The notes below the pieces were generated by a model that worked only from the letters and a program-made list of their open reading frames with translations, was not told the DNA's origin and ran no database searches. Of a DNA stretch of 64,000 nucleotides, positions 41,005-49,735 are shown piece by piece (positions within the stretch are counted from its first letter, which is position 1; every line of letters starts with the position of its first letter). The translations under genes and the position numbers were made by a program. The DNA lies in the NCBI GenBank assembly GCA_963754645.1, contig CAVWGP010000005.1, forward strand, positions 1 through 64,000. Reading direction: 5' to 3'. This stretch comes from CAVWGP01 sp963754645 (GTDB taxonomy: Bacteria; Pseudomonadota; Alphaproteobacteria; Bin65).

Positions 41005-41272
41005 GCGAGGCAAGATTGAGAGCAGGTGGGATGGCGGGCCGAAGCGACCGTTCGCGAGTGAGGCGTAGGCCCGCCATCCCACCTGCGGACGCGGTGTGCG
41101 TTGGTCGGATTGCGGGTAAAGTAAGGCCCGCGGTGGCGGGCGGGAGCCCGAAGGTCCCTGGGGCCAATAAGCCCGAAGTGGAGCGTGGCGCCCGCCGTTG
41201 TTCCTCAGAACCCGGACAGTCGCTTGGGCCGCCTGGCGAGCCCGGATTTGCAAGGATGGGTCATGGAACAGG
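41005..41272 (+). ncRNA. Bridge RNA of the IS110 element
   Basis: The non-coding region upstream of the recombinase has a 5' hairpin (19 perfect pairs, 41022-41040 with 41068-41086) and two internal-loop hairpins. Target loop: closed by GGCGGGCG (41135-41142) and CGCCCGCC (41189-41196). Its left guide AGGTCC (41152-41157) equals the left flank and its right guide CGAAGTGGAG (41174-41183) is the exact complement of the right flank 42213-42222. Donor loop: closed by ACCC/GGGT and TGTTCC/GGAACA. Its left guide GACAGTCGCT (41215-41224) equals the element's right end 42205-42214, and GATTTGCAAG (41245-41254) pairs, with one wobble, with the left end CTTGTA. The 3' stem overlaps the start of the recombinase ORF. 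Exact ends are estimated. Confidence 0.85.
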
Positions 41273-42197
41273 AAATCTTTGTTGGCATCGATGTCGCGAA
41301 ACGCGAATTGGTGGTGCACGTCCGACCGCGGGGCGAGACCTTTTCCGTCACGCGCGACAGCGCCGGTTTGGTCGAGCTGGTCGAGCGGTTGCGTCGATTG
41401 CAGCGCGGTTGATTGTGCTCGAAGCCACCGGCGGGTACGAGCAGGTTGTGGCCGCGGCGATCGCCGCCGAGGCATTGCCCTTGGCGGTGGTCAATCCGCG
41501 CCAGATCCGCGATTTTGCGCGCGCCAGCGGCCGCGCGGCCAAAACCGACCGGCTTGACGCCGAGGTCATCGCGCACTTCGCCGACGTCATTCGGCCGGAG
41601 CCGCGCGCGTTGCCCGACGCGGCGCGCCGCGCCTTCGCCGAGCTTGTCGCCCGGCGGCGGCAGCTGATCGAGATCATCGTCGCCGAGAACAACCGGATGG
41701 AGCACTTGAGCCAGCCGCGTTTGATCCGCGGCGCGCAGCGCATCCAGGCCGCGTTGCAAAAGGAAGTCACCGAGCTCGAACGCGAGCTCGACGACACGAT
41801 GCGCAACTCGCCGCTGTGGCGCGCCAACGAAGACCTGCTGACATCCGTCCCCGGCGTCGGCGACAAGACCGCGCGGGTCTTGATCGCCGAACTCCCCGAG
41901 CTTGGCACGCTCACGCGGCGCCAGATCGCGCATCTGGCGGGGCTCGCGCCCATCAGCCGCGACAGCGGCACTTTCCGCGGCAAACGTATGATCGGCGGCG
42001 GTCGCAAGTCGGTTCGCAACGCGATCTATATGGCAACATTGGTTGGCAGCGTTCACAACACGGTCATCCGCGATTACTACCGCCGGCTCGTCGCCGCCGG
42101 CAAAGCCAAGAAACTCGCCCTCATCGCCGCCGCACGCAAACTCCTAACGATCCTCAACGCCATTGTACGAGATCAACGGCCATGGCAAAGCGCTTGA
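41263..42197 (+). CDS. IS110-family DEDD recombinase/transposase, one frameshift
   Basis: About 311 residues when repaired. RuvC-like DEDD domain: Asp10 in FVGIDVAKREL, Glu in VLEATGGYE, and KTDRLDAEVIAHFAD with two further Asp. The C-terminal Tnp domain has SVPGVGDKTA, then GLAPISRDSGTFRG, where the Ser of the SG pair is the expected nucleophile for 5'-phosphoserine chemistry. A single base is missing near 41,403-41,406 (CAG-CGCGG), which puts the first 47 codons out of frame with the rest; with it restored the family sequence is continuous. The ATG at 41263 follows GGATGG. Works with the bridge RNA encoded just upstream. Confidence 0.92.
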
Positions 42198-42214
42198 CAA
42201 CCAAGACAGTCGCT
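42194..42214 (+). promoter_or_regulatory. Right half (-35) of a circle-junction promoter
   Basis: TTGACA at 42194-42199 overlaps the recombinase stop codon and points outward. If the element circularises by joining its two CT cores, TTGACA is placed 17 bases before TATCTG (40994-40999 at the left end). That is ideal spacing, but the -10 hexamer is only a partial match. It would drive the bridge RNA and recombinase only from the excised circle, as known for other IS110 elements. Confidence 0.6.
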
Positions 42215-42329
42215 CCACTTCGCGCCTTCGGCGCTCCGGTCGGGATGACGATTTTATTGAACCGGTTTCAAATGTTAGACTCGCTCCGCCGGACCGAATA
42301 AACACCATCGAACCTCGGGAGACTCAAGA

Positions 42330-44771
42330 ATGAAATCGCATGTTCGCGTCGCCGTTGTCGGCGGCGGCGTTGTCGGCTGCAGCGTGCTCTATCACCTGGC
42401 GAAAGCCGGCTGGAAAGACATCGTGCTGATCGAGCGCCTGGAGCTGACCTCGGGCTCGTCGTGGCACGCGGCGGGCGGCTTTCATACGCTGAACGGCGAC
42501 CCCAACGTCGCCAAGCTGCAAAGCTACACGGTCGGGCTCTACAAGGAGATCGAGGCGCTGTCGGGCCAATCCTGCGGCATTCATTACACCGGCGGCTTGA
42601 TGCTCGCCGGCACGCCGGAGCGCCTGGATTTTCTCAAGGTCGCCCACGCCAAGGGGCGCTATCTCGGCATGAACACCGAACTCGTCAGCCCGGCCGAGGC
42701 CAAGCGACTGCTGCCGCTGATCGACGACAAGCACTTCATCGGCGCGCTGTACGATCCGCTCGAAGGCCATCTCGATCCCTCGGGCACGACGCACGCCTAT
42801 GCCGGCGCCGCGCGCAAGCTGGGCGCGGAAATCTATCGCCAGACCCGCGTCGTCGAACTGAACGCGCGCGCCGACGGCGGCTGGGACGTCGTCACCGACA
42901 AGGGCACGATCGTGGCCGAGCACGTCGTCAACGCCGCCGGGCTGTGGGCGCGCGAAGTGGGGCGCATGGCCGGCATCGCCCTGCCCGTGCTCGCCATGGA
43001 GCACATGTACATCGTCACCGAGGAAATGCCCGAGGTCGTCGAGATCAACCGCGCCACCGGCAAGGAGGTGTTGCACATCATCGATTTCGAGGGCGAGGTT
43101 TATCTGCGCCAGGAAGGCAAGGGCATGCTGCTCGGCAGCTACGAGCGCGGCGGCGTGCCGTGGTCGCCCGACACGACGCCGTGGAGCTTCGGCCCCGAAC
43201 TGCTGCCCGACGATCTCGACCGCATCGCGCCCAATCTCGAAATGGGCTTCAAGCATTTTCCCGCCATCGGCAAGGCGGGCATCAAGAAGGTCGTCAACGG
43301 CCCCTTCACCTTCACGCCCGACGGCAATCCGCTGGTCGGGCCGGTGCGCGGCCTCAGCAATTACTGGTGCGCGTGCGGCGTGATGGCGGGCTTCAGCCAG
43401 GGCGGCGGCGTGGGCCTGGCGCTGGCCAATTGGATGACCCAGGGCGATCCGGGCTTCGACGTGTGGGGCATGGATGTGGCGCGCTTCGGCGGCTGGGCGA
43501 CCAAGTCCTACACCAACGCCAAGGTGCGCGAGAATTACAGCCGGCGTTTCCGCATCCGCTTCCCCAACGAGGAACTGCCGGCGGCGCGGCCGCTGCGCTC
43601 CGTGCCGATCCACGACCGGCTCAAAGCCGAGAACGCCGTGTTCGGCGCCTCCTACGGTCTGGAATATCCGCTGTGGTACGCGCCCAAGGGCACGCCGCCC
43701 GAGGAGACCGTCACCTACCGGCGCTCGAATTCGTTTCCCCATGTCGCGGGCGAATGCGCCGCGGTGCGCGGCGGCGTCGGCATCATGGAAGCGTCGAGCT
43801 ACGGACGATTTATGGTCGAGGGGCCGGATGCGACTGCGTTCCTCGAGCGCGTCATGGCCAACCGGATGCCGGCCAAGGGCCGCATGGCGCTCGCCCCGAT
43901 GCTCAACCCGGCGGGCAAGCTGATCGGCGATTTCACCGTCGGCCGCCTCGCCCGCAACCGCTATTTCCTGGTCGGATCGAGCATCGCCGAACTCTATTAT
44001 TTGCGCTGGTTCGAGCGCCAGCGCGGCGATTTCTCGGTCGCGTTCCAATCCTTGCTGCAAAGCCAAGTGGGCCTGGCCATCGCCGGCCCGCAATCGCGCG
44101 CGCTGCTGGCGCGCGTGACGCGCGCCGATGTGTCGAACGCGGCTTGGCCGTTCCTGGCGCTGCGCCGCGTCGATATCGGCCTGGTGCCGGCCTTGGTCGG
44201 ACGCGTCAGCTTCACCGGCGAGCTGGGCTACGAGCTCTGGGTGGCGCCGGACTATCAGCGCGCGCTCTACGACACCTTGCTCGAAGCCGGGCGCGATTTG
44301 GGCCTGCGCCATTTCGGCGGCCAGGCGCTCAATTCGCTCAGGCTCGAAAAGGGCTTCGGCTCCTGGGCGCGGGAATACCGGCCGATCTATGGACCCCATG
44401 AAGCCGGCCTCGGCCGCTTCGTCCGCCTCGACAAGGGCGAGTTCATCGGCCGCGACGCGGCGGCGGCGGAAAAGAAGAGCGGCGGCGCAAGGCGCTTGTG
44501 CCTGTTCGCGGTCGTGGCGGAAGACGCCGCGGGGGTGGGCGCCGACGCCATGGGCGACGAGCCGATCTGGCACGGCGGCAAAGTGGTGGGCTGGGTAACC
44601 TCGGGCGGCTATGGCCACACGATCAAACAATCCCTCGCCCTCGGCTATGTCGAAGCTGGATTGGCGAACCGCGGCGACGGCTTCGAAATCGAAATCCTCG
44701 GCATGCGACGACCGGCGCGGATTCTCGAAAAGCCGCCCGTCGATCCCGAAGGATCGCGGATGCGGTCGTAG
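42330..44771 (+). CDS. Dimethylglycine/sarcosine-dehydrogenase-like flavoprotein (DAO + GcvT domains), copy 2
   Basis: 813 residues, clean frame. Closely parallels copy 1: VVGGGVVGCSVLYHL, SGSSWHAAG with His46 at the same position as the flavin-linking His of copy 1, AGLWAREVGRMAGI, GPFTFTPDGNPLVGPVRGL and the GcvT half (MEASSYGRFMVEGPDATAFLERV, SFTGELGYELWV). It oxidises an N-methyl group and hands the carbon to tetrahydrofolate. GGGAG lies 10 bases before the ATG. Stands alone on its strand, just right of the IS110 insertion, and converges on the SRPBCC gene 37 bp away. Substrate differs or overlaps with copy 1; sequence cannot decide. Confidence 0.92.
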   Translation: MKSHVRVAVVGGGVVGCSVLYHLAKAGWKDIVLIERLELTSGSSWHAAGGFHTLNGDPNVAKLQSYTVGLYKEIEALSGQSCGIHYTGGLMLAGTPERLDFLKVAHAKGRYLGMNTELVSPAEAKRLLPLIDDKHFIGALYDPLEGHLDPSGTTHAYAGAARKLGAEIYRQTRVVELNARADGGWDVVTDKGTIVAEHVVNAAGLWAREVGRMAGIALPVLAMEHMYIVTEEMPEVVEINRATGKEVLHIIDFEGEVYLRQEGKGMLLGSYERGGVPWSPDTTPWSFGPELLPDDLDRIAPNLEMGFKHFPAIGKAGIKKVVNGPFTFTPDGNPLVGPVRGLSNYWCACGVMAGFSQGGGVGLALANWMTQGDPGFDVWGMDVARFGGWATKSYTNAKVRENYSRRFRIRFPNEELPAARPLRSVPIHDRLKAENAVFGASYGLEYPLWYAPKGTPPEETVTYRRSNSFPHVAGECAAVRGGVGIMEASSYGRFMVEGPDATAFLERVMANRMPAKGRMALAPMLNPAGKLIGDFTVGRLARNRYFLVGSSIAELYYLRWFERQRGDFSVAFQSLLQSQVGLAIAGPQSRALLARVTRADVSNAAWPFLALRRVDIGLVPALVGRVSFTGELGYELWVAPDYQRALYDTLLEAGRDLGLRHFGGQALNSLRLEKGFGSWAREYRPIYGPHEAGLGRFVRLDKGEFIGRDAAAAEKKSGGARRLCLFAVVAEDAAGVGADAMGDEPIWHGGKVVGWVTSGGYGHTIKQSLALGYVEAGLANRGDGFEIEILGMRRPARILEKPPVDPEGSRMRS

Positions 44772-44808
44772 GGCCTTACGCAAACTATCGCATTCCGCTA
44801 TCGCGCCG

Positions 44809-45258
44809 TTAGCCGGAAATCTCCGGCTCGACGAGCCGCGCCAGGTTCCGTAGCGATTCCTGCCAGCCGAGATAGCACGCTTCCAGCGGGATGATGTCCG
44901 GCAAGCCTTCCTGCACGATGGTCAGCTCGGTGCCGACCGACACTTTTTTCAGCGTCACCGTGACCTGGATTTCCCCGGCCAGATTGGGGTCGTCGAAATT
45001 GTCCGTGTAGCGCAGACGCTCGTTGGGCACCAGCTCGCGGTAGTCCCCGCCGAACGAGATCGTCGCTCCGGTGGTGAAGTTCGTGAAGGACATTCTGAAT
45101 GTGCCGCCGATCTTGGCATCCATGTGATGCACCTTGGCCGTGAAGCCGTTCGGCGGCAGCCATCGCGCCATGGCATCCGGCTCAAGGAACGCGCGATAGA
45201 CCTTCTCCGGCTTCGCGGCCAGAACGCGGTGCAGGCGAACGGTGTTTGTCGTCGGCAT
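44809..45258 (-). CDS. SRPBCC/AHSA1-family protein
   Basis: 149 residues with the START-like helix-grip fold of activator-of-Hsp90-homologue (AHSA1) proteins: TVRLHRVLAAKPEKVYRAFLEPDAMARWLPPNGFTA-type opening (seen as KPEKVYRAFL and MARWLPP) and a C-terminal helix LGWQESLRNLARLVE. These proteins bind a small hydrophobic ligand and are often of unknown role. AAAGGAG lies 9 bases before the ATG. Preceded by palindromic repeat and IS sequence, so its promoter probably lies within the ~100 bp upstream. No partner gene is evident. Confidence 0.85.
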   Translation of the reverse strand: MPTTNTVRLHRVLAAKPEKVYRAFLEPDAMARWLPPNGFTAKVHHMDAKIGGTFRMSFTNFTTGATISFGGDYRELVPNERLRYTDNFDDPNLAGEIQVTVTLKKVSVGTELTIVQEGLPDIIPLEACYLGWQESLRNLARLVEPEISG

Positions 45259-45365
45259 GGTCGATGCTCCTTTCGCTCGGTTGCGCAACAATGAAGACAC
45301 CCTGGAAAAGCTGCAACGGCGGCGATGGCTATATCCCTTGGAAGCACTGCGCATTGCTACCCGAG

Positions 45366-45401
45366 CCCCCACCCGGCCTCCCCCTGAACGGGGGAGGTGA
45401 A
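45366..45401. repeat. 36-bp direct repeat, left of IS481 element
   Basis: CCCCCACCCGGCCTCCCCCT and the following GAACGGGGGAGGTGAA recur exactly at 46738-46773 on the other side of the IS481 element. The unit contains the hairpin CCTCCCCC/GGGGGAGG. It is the first part of a longer genomic palindrome seen in full on the right. Confidence 0.85.
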
Positions 45402-45413
45402 TAAAAGCTGAGC

Positions 45414-46733
45414 AACCGGAGAGATCGTTGACACTATGGACCGGATACATCGTTGACAGGTTCCGGGATTTGTTGCGCAGCCCCTTTGCGCCGGCCCGGC
45501 CGGGCCGGCGCAAAGGGGCGCAGCTTGCGTGTTCGGCGATCGATGAGGCCGAGGGGATGATCGGCGAAGCGGACGATCCAATCGCCGCGGTCTGTTTCGG
45601 CGATACCGACCGGTTCGCCGACGAGAGCTTCGCTGACGAAGATGAGTTCGCCGCCCCACTTGATCTCGCCATTGGAGCGCACCCGCCGCACAGCGTGATC
45701 GGCGTCATAATGCGGCTCCTCAAGGCGCGCGGGATAAGGGCGTGGGCTCGGCCGGTAGCGGCTGGCAGGGGTTTCCTGGCCGAGAGCCTCGTGCGGCCGC
45801 TCGTGGTTATAGACGGTCCGGAAACGCTCGAAGCTTCGCTGCTGGGCGGCCAGCGTTTCGGCCGGCGGCCTGGCGGTTTCCGCCTTGAGCGTGCCATGCA
45901 TGCGCTCGTGCCGGCCGTTCTGCTGGGGCGATCCGGGATCGATGCGTTCGAGCCGGATGCCGAGCTTGATCCACTTCACCGAAAGCCGGGTGAGCCCGCC
46001 GGCCCCGCTGCTGGCGAAAGGCGGCCCATTGTCGGAGCGCAGTGCGAACGGCAAGCCGTACTCGCGAAAAGCGGCGTCGGTCACGGGATCCACGCCCGCG
46101 GTGGTGGGCGCCACCGTCTGGCAGACGAGCAGATAGCGGCTGTCGGCATCGCTGAGTGTCAGCGGATCGCAGCGCGCCCCATCGCCGGTGCGGAACCAGC
46201 CCTTGAAATCGATGCCCCACAGGTCGTTTGGCTGATGCACCGGCGCGAACGGCTGGCTCAGCGGCATCGGCACGCGCCGTCGTCGGCGCGACGGGATCAG
46301 TCCCTCGCGGCGCAGCAGATCCCCCATCGAGGAATTTGCCGGCCAGGCCGTCGCCGGCGCCTGCCGAGCCAGCACCGCACGCAGCTTCTTGGGACCCCAG
46401 CTCGGATGCTTGCTCCGCAACGCGATGATCGCGTCCGCGATCTCAGCCGCCATCGTCCGCCCGGCCCGATGCGGCGCCCGCGAGCGCGGCGCCAAGCCCG
46501 CGACGCCTTCCGCCCGGTAACGCCGCGCAAGCTCGTGGCCCCATTGCCGACTGATCCCGAATGCTCGGCACAGCGCCGCCATCGTCTCTTCACCTTCCAA
46601 GTAGGTCGCCACGAATCGAATCGTCTCGTCCAAAACACAGGTCTCCTTGAATGGCATCGGCAAAGCTCCCTCTGCCGACAAGAAAACCTGTCAACGATGT
46701 ATCCGGTCTACTCCGTCAACTATCTATCCGGTT
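45414..46733 (-). mobile_element. IS481-family insertion sequence
   Basis: About 1.32 kb bounded by 49-bp imperfect inverted repeats: 45414-45462 and 46685-46733. The inner 23 bp of the two are identical; the outer parts share AACCGGA, AGAT and GTTGAC with a few differences. One transposase gene fills the inside, its stop lying in the left repeat. No clear short target duplication is seen. The nearest flanking duplication is the 36-bp palindromic unit at 45366 and 46738. Confidence 0.88.
45434..46657 (-). CDS. IS481-family transposase
   Basis: 407 residues from ATG 46657 (an ATG 24 bases earlier is also in frame). Two helix-turn-helix segments (MAALCRAFGISRQWGHELARRY; LRSKHPSWGPKKLRAVL) and an rve integrase core with the DDE triad: Asp in LWGIDFKGWF, Asp in ALRSDNGPPFAS, Glu in PQQNGRHERMH. 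C-terminal beta-rich tail is normal for IS481. Reading frame intact, so the element may be active. The last residues (PVNDVSGP) are encoded by the left inverted repeat. Confidence 0.93.
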   Translation of the reverse strand: MPFKETCVLDETIRFVATYLEGEETMAALCRAFGISRQWGHELARRYRAEGVAGLAPRSRAPHRAGRTMAAEIADAIIALRSKHPSWGPKKLRAVLARQAPATAWPANSSMGDLLRREGLIPSRRRRRVPMPLSQPFAPVHQPNDLWGIDFKGWFRTGDGARCDPLTLSDADSRYLLVCQTVAPTTAGVDPVTDAAFREYGLPFALRSDNGPPFASSGAGGLTRLSVKWIKLGIRLERIDPGSPQQNGRHERMHGTLKAETARPPAETLAAQQRSFERFRTVYNHERPHEALGQETPASRYRPSPRPYPARLEEPHYDADHAVRRVRSNGEIKWGGELIFVSEALVGEPVGIAETDRGDWIVRFADHPLGLIDRRTRKLRPFAPARPGRRKGAAQQIPEPVNDVSGP

Positions 46734-46737
46734 CGGA

Positions 46738-46850
46738 CCCCCACCCGGCCTCCCCCTGAACGGGGGAGGTGAAGAACAGCGTCGCTCCTCCTCTTATCGC
46801 CTCCCCCGCTCAGGGGGAGGTCGCCGCGCCCTGGCGCGGCGGGTGGGGGC
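46738..46850. repeat. Nested GC-rich palindrome right of IS481 element
   Basis: Outer arms CCCCCACCC (46738) and GGGTGGGGG (to ~46850) enclose two hairpins, CCTCCCCCTGAACGGGGGAGG and CCTCCCCCGCTCAGGGGGAGG, plus GCCGCGCCCTGGCGCGGC. The first 36 bp duplicate the sequence left of the IS481 element. It looks like an intergenic repeat family member. Confidence 0.8.
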
Positions 46851-46859
46851 TGTTGAACA

Positions 46860-47345
46860 AGGGCGAAGCGGCAGCATACATACACGTACAAATTCATGTA
46901 CGTCTTTAAGTACACATTTGGCGATTGCCATTGTCGTCCGGCAACGCTGAGAGCGCCGAAGGTGATCATCGCCTGCTCATCGTGCCCGAAGATGATCATC
47001 GCCAAAAATGAGCATCTTCCGGAATCATTGGATTTTTTTCGGGGCTTACTGTCAATATATAGGCATTAAATCCCGTACGTCCGCAATATATTGTGAAAAA
47101 CGCCGAAGGTGATCATCAAGCCCGTATTTCCCAACACACACAAATGATCATCTTCGCCAATCATTGGATTTTTTGCCGCCAGCCTGGCCAATTCCGAGCC
47201 CAAAATCCAGCCTTGCCGCGAACAGCCGGCCCTGGAAATAGGGCGCCGAAAACGGGCACGCGTACGGACACGAACGACTGATTTCACAAAAACCCATACA
47301 CGTACAAACCACTCAGGTTCAACCGTACGGTACAAGCCCTGGCCT
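46860..47345. other. AT-rich gene-free segment with repeated GATGATCATC-type motifs
   Basis: About 485 bp with no credible gene, clearly richer in A/T than its surroundings. Two related blocks (46953-47039 and 47101-47174) each start CGCCGAAGGTGATCATC and end AATCATTGGATTTTTT. The palindromic core TGATCATC occurs at 46963, 46993, 47110 and 47145, with a variant GAGCATC at 47010. Outside the blocks ATACACGTACAAA occurs twice (46879 and 47297), and the spacer between blocks is very AT-rich (CAATATATAGG, GCAATATATTGTG). It could be an operator array, an origin-like iteron region or the remnant ends of a mobile element such as IS21; sequence alone does not decide. Confidence 0.6.
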
Positions 47346-47354
47346 AACCCGGCC

Positions 47355-48904
47355 TCACGCCAACCCCTTCACCGCGATCTCCTCGCGGCGCTTGGCGATA
47401 TAGGCGTCGATGGCTTCGAGCCGGGCGGGGTCGAGGGCGGGCGGCTGGTAGTGCTCCAGCAGGCGCTTCCAGATGGCGTTGGCGCGCTTGGTCGCGTCCA
47501 GGCTGCCGGCTTCGGCCCAGGCCTCGAAGTTTTTCACGTCCGAGACCAGCGGGCGGTGGAAGGCGTGTTCGAAGCGCGCCATGGTGTGGGCGGAGCCGAA
47601 GATGGTGGCCGCCGGGCGGCGATGTCCTTGATGGCGTCGAAGGCCAGGGCCTCGTCGCCGAGATCGAGCGGCGCCAGCCAGGCGCGCATCGTGCTCCAGC
47701 ATCTCGGCGTCGATCACGCCTTCTCGAAGCTCGCGCACAAGCCGCCCTCGAGCCAGCCGGTGCCGTGATGCAGCATGTTGGTGTGCGACATGACGCAGGC
47801 CCAGATCGACATGGCGCTCTCATAGGTCGCCTGGGCGTCGACAGGTTGGAGGCGTTCACGTTGCTGGCGCGGTAGGGCAGCTCGTGGCGCCGCGCGAGCT
47901 GGCCGCCGATGATGGTGGCGCGGACATATTCCGGCGTGCCGAAGAACGGCGCGCCCGGTGCGCATATCGACATTCGAGGTGAAGCCGCCATAGATCGCGG
48001 GCGTGCCGGGCCGCACCATTTGCGTGAAGGCGATGACGCCCAGGGCCTCGGCGTGCTGCTGGGCGAGCGCGCCGGCGATGGTGATCGGCGCCATGGCGCC
48101 GGCCAGCGTGAAGGGGGTGACGCAGACCGCCTGGCCGTTCTCGGCCAGCGCCATCAACCCGCCGATCAGCTCCTTGTCGACGCGGCGCGGCGAGTTGGTG
48201 TTGGTGATCGTGTAGGTGCCGGGCTCGCCGCGCCATCTCCTCGCGCGAGATGCCGCGGGCGAGGGCGAAGATGGCGATCGCGTCGCGCACCCGGTCGCGG
48301 CCGATGCCGCGCGCGCCGAACACGCGGTCGGTGAGCGTGACCTGGGCGCGGTGCATGTCGAGATGGCGGGTCGGCACCGGCAGGTCCTGCGCCTCGACCT
48401 GGGTGCCGCCGGCGAAATGCACGCAGGTGAGGCTCTGCTGCAGCTTGATCAGGTCGCATTGGTCGGCGAAGGTGCCGGGCCGGCGGCCGCGGTCGAGATC
48501 GGAGACGTTGGGCGCGCCGCCGACCGTGTGGATGTTGATCCAGTTGCCGCCGAGATGAGGTTGCGCTCCGGGTTGCGCGCATGCAGCGTGAATTCCGCCG
48601 GCGCCTTGGCGACGTAGGTCTTGACCAGGTCGCGGTCCATGCGCACGAGGCCGGTGGCGCGGTCGACGACCTTGGCGCCGTGCTTTTCCAGGATGGCGAC
48701 GGCCTCCGGGCTCATGAATTCGAGGCCGAGCTCTTCGAGCACGCGGAACGCCGTCGCCTCGATGCGGTCGAGCCCGTCGTCGTCGAGCAGGGCCAGCGGC
48801 GGCAGCGGATTGCGCCAGCGCGCCCAGGGCGGCTGCGGCACCGCGTCCGCCGCCTCGGCCCGGCGCCGCGCCCGGCGCTCGGAGGCGCCCCGCTCGCCCG
48901 CCAT
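47355..48904 (-). CDS. MttB-superfamily methyltransferase, copy 2, many frameshifts
   Basis: About 516 residues after repair. The start MAGERGASERRARRRAEAAD is basic like copy 1. Recognisable blocks lie in three frames: LDRIEATAFRVLEELGLEFMS and EFTLHARNPERNL (48,450-48,840); TPFTLAGAMAPITIAGALAQQ and YGGFTSNVDM (47,960-48,120); FGSAHTMARFEHAFHRPLVSDVKNFEAW to the TGA at 47355 (47,355-47,610). At least five one-base slips break it, near 48,555, 48,235, 47,960, 47,845 and 47,620-47,700. Coupled to the corrinoid-protein gene (11-bp gap), its natural methyl acceptor. The breaks match the general error pattern of this end of the contig. Confidence 0.82.
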
Positions 48905-48915
48905 GTCCGCCTACC

Positions 48916-49620
<705 letters not shown>

Positions 49621-49735
49621 TGGTTAATCCCATTGTCGCGCAAGCCCGGATCGCCAGGGCCGGAGAGGTATAGGTGAAAGGCGGCGGTTTTCCTACCCCC
49701 ATGGCGCCGGGCGCGGTGCGCGCCGATGCCGTGCC

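Larger units (their letters stand above)
40990..42214 (+). mobile_element. IS110-family insertion sequence with bridge RNA
   Basis: About 1.22 kb with no terminal inverted repeats, as usual for IS110. Boundaries are inferred by comparing flanks with the uninterrupted relative of the target repeat at 33,782 and by guide matches: CT at 40990-40991 on the left and CT at 42213-42214 on the right, consistent with a two-base core. Layout is a long 5' non-coding segment (272 bp), one DEDD recombinase gene, and a very short 3' end (17 bp), which is the IS110-group order rather than IS1111. One recombinase frameshift is present in the given sequence. Confidence 0.88.
40870..42250. repeat. Palindromic intergenic element split by IS110 (left part 40,870-40,991; right part 42,213-42,250)
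   Basis: The left part begins CGTCATCCCGACCGGAGCGC and matches the element at 33,782 through its first arms up to AGGTCC. The right part runs from CTCCACTTCGCGCC to CCGGTCGGGATGACG, the inverse of the opening arm. Joining them across a shared CT restores one palindromic unit resembling the uninterrupted copy around 33,879-33,892. The copy differs in its middle (GGATCGCACAGCGATCC hairpin), so the two are relatives, not identical. Confidence 0.85.
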
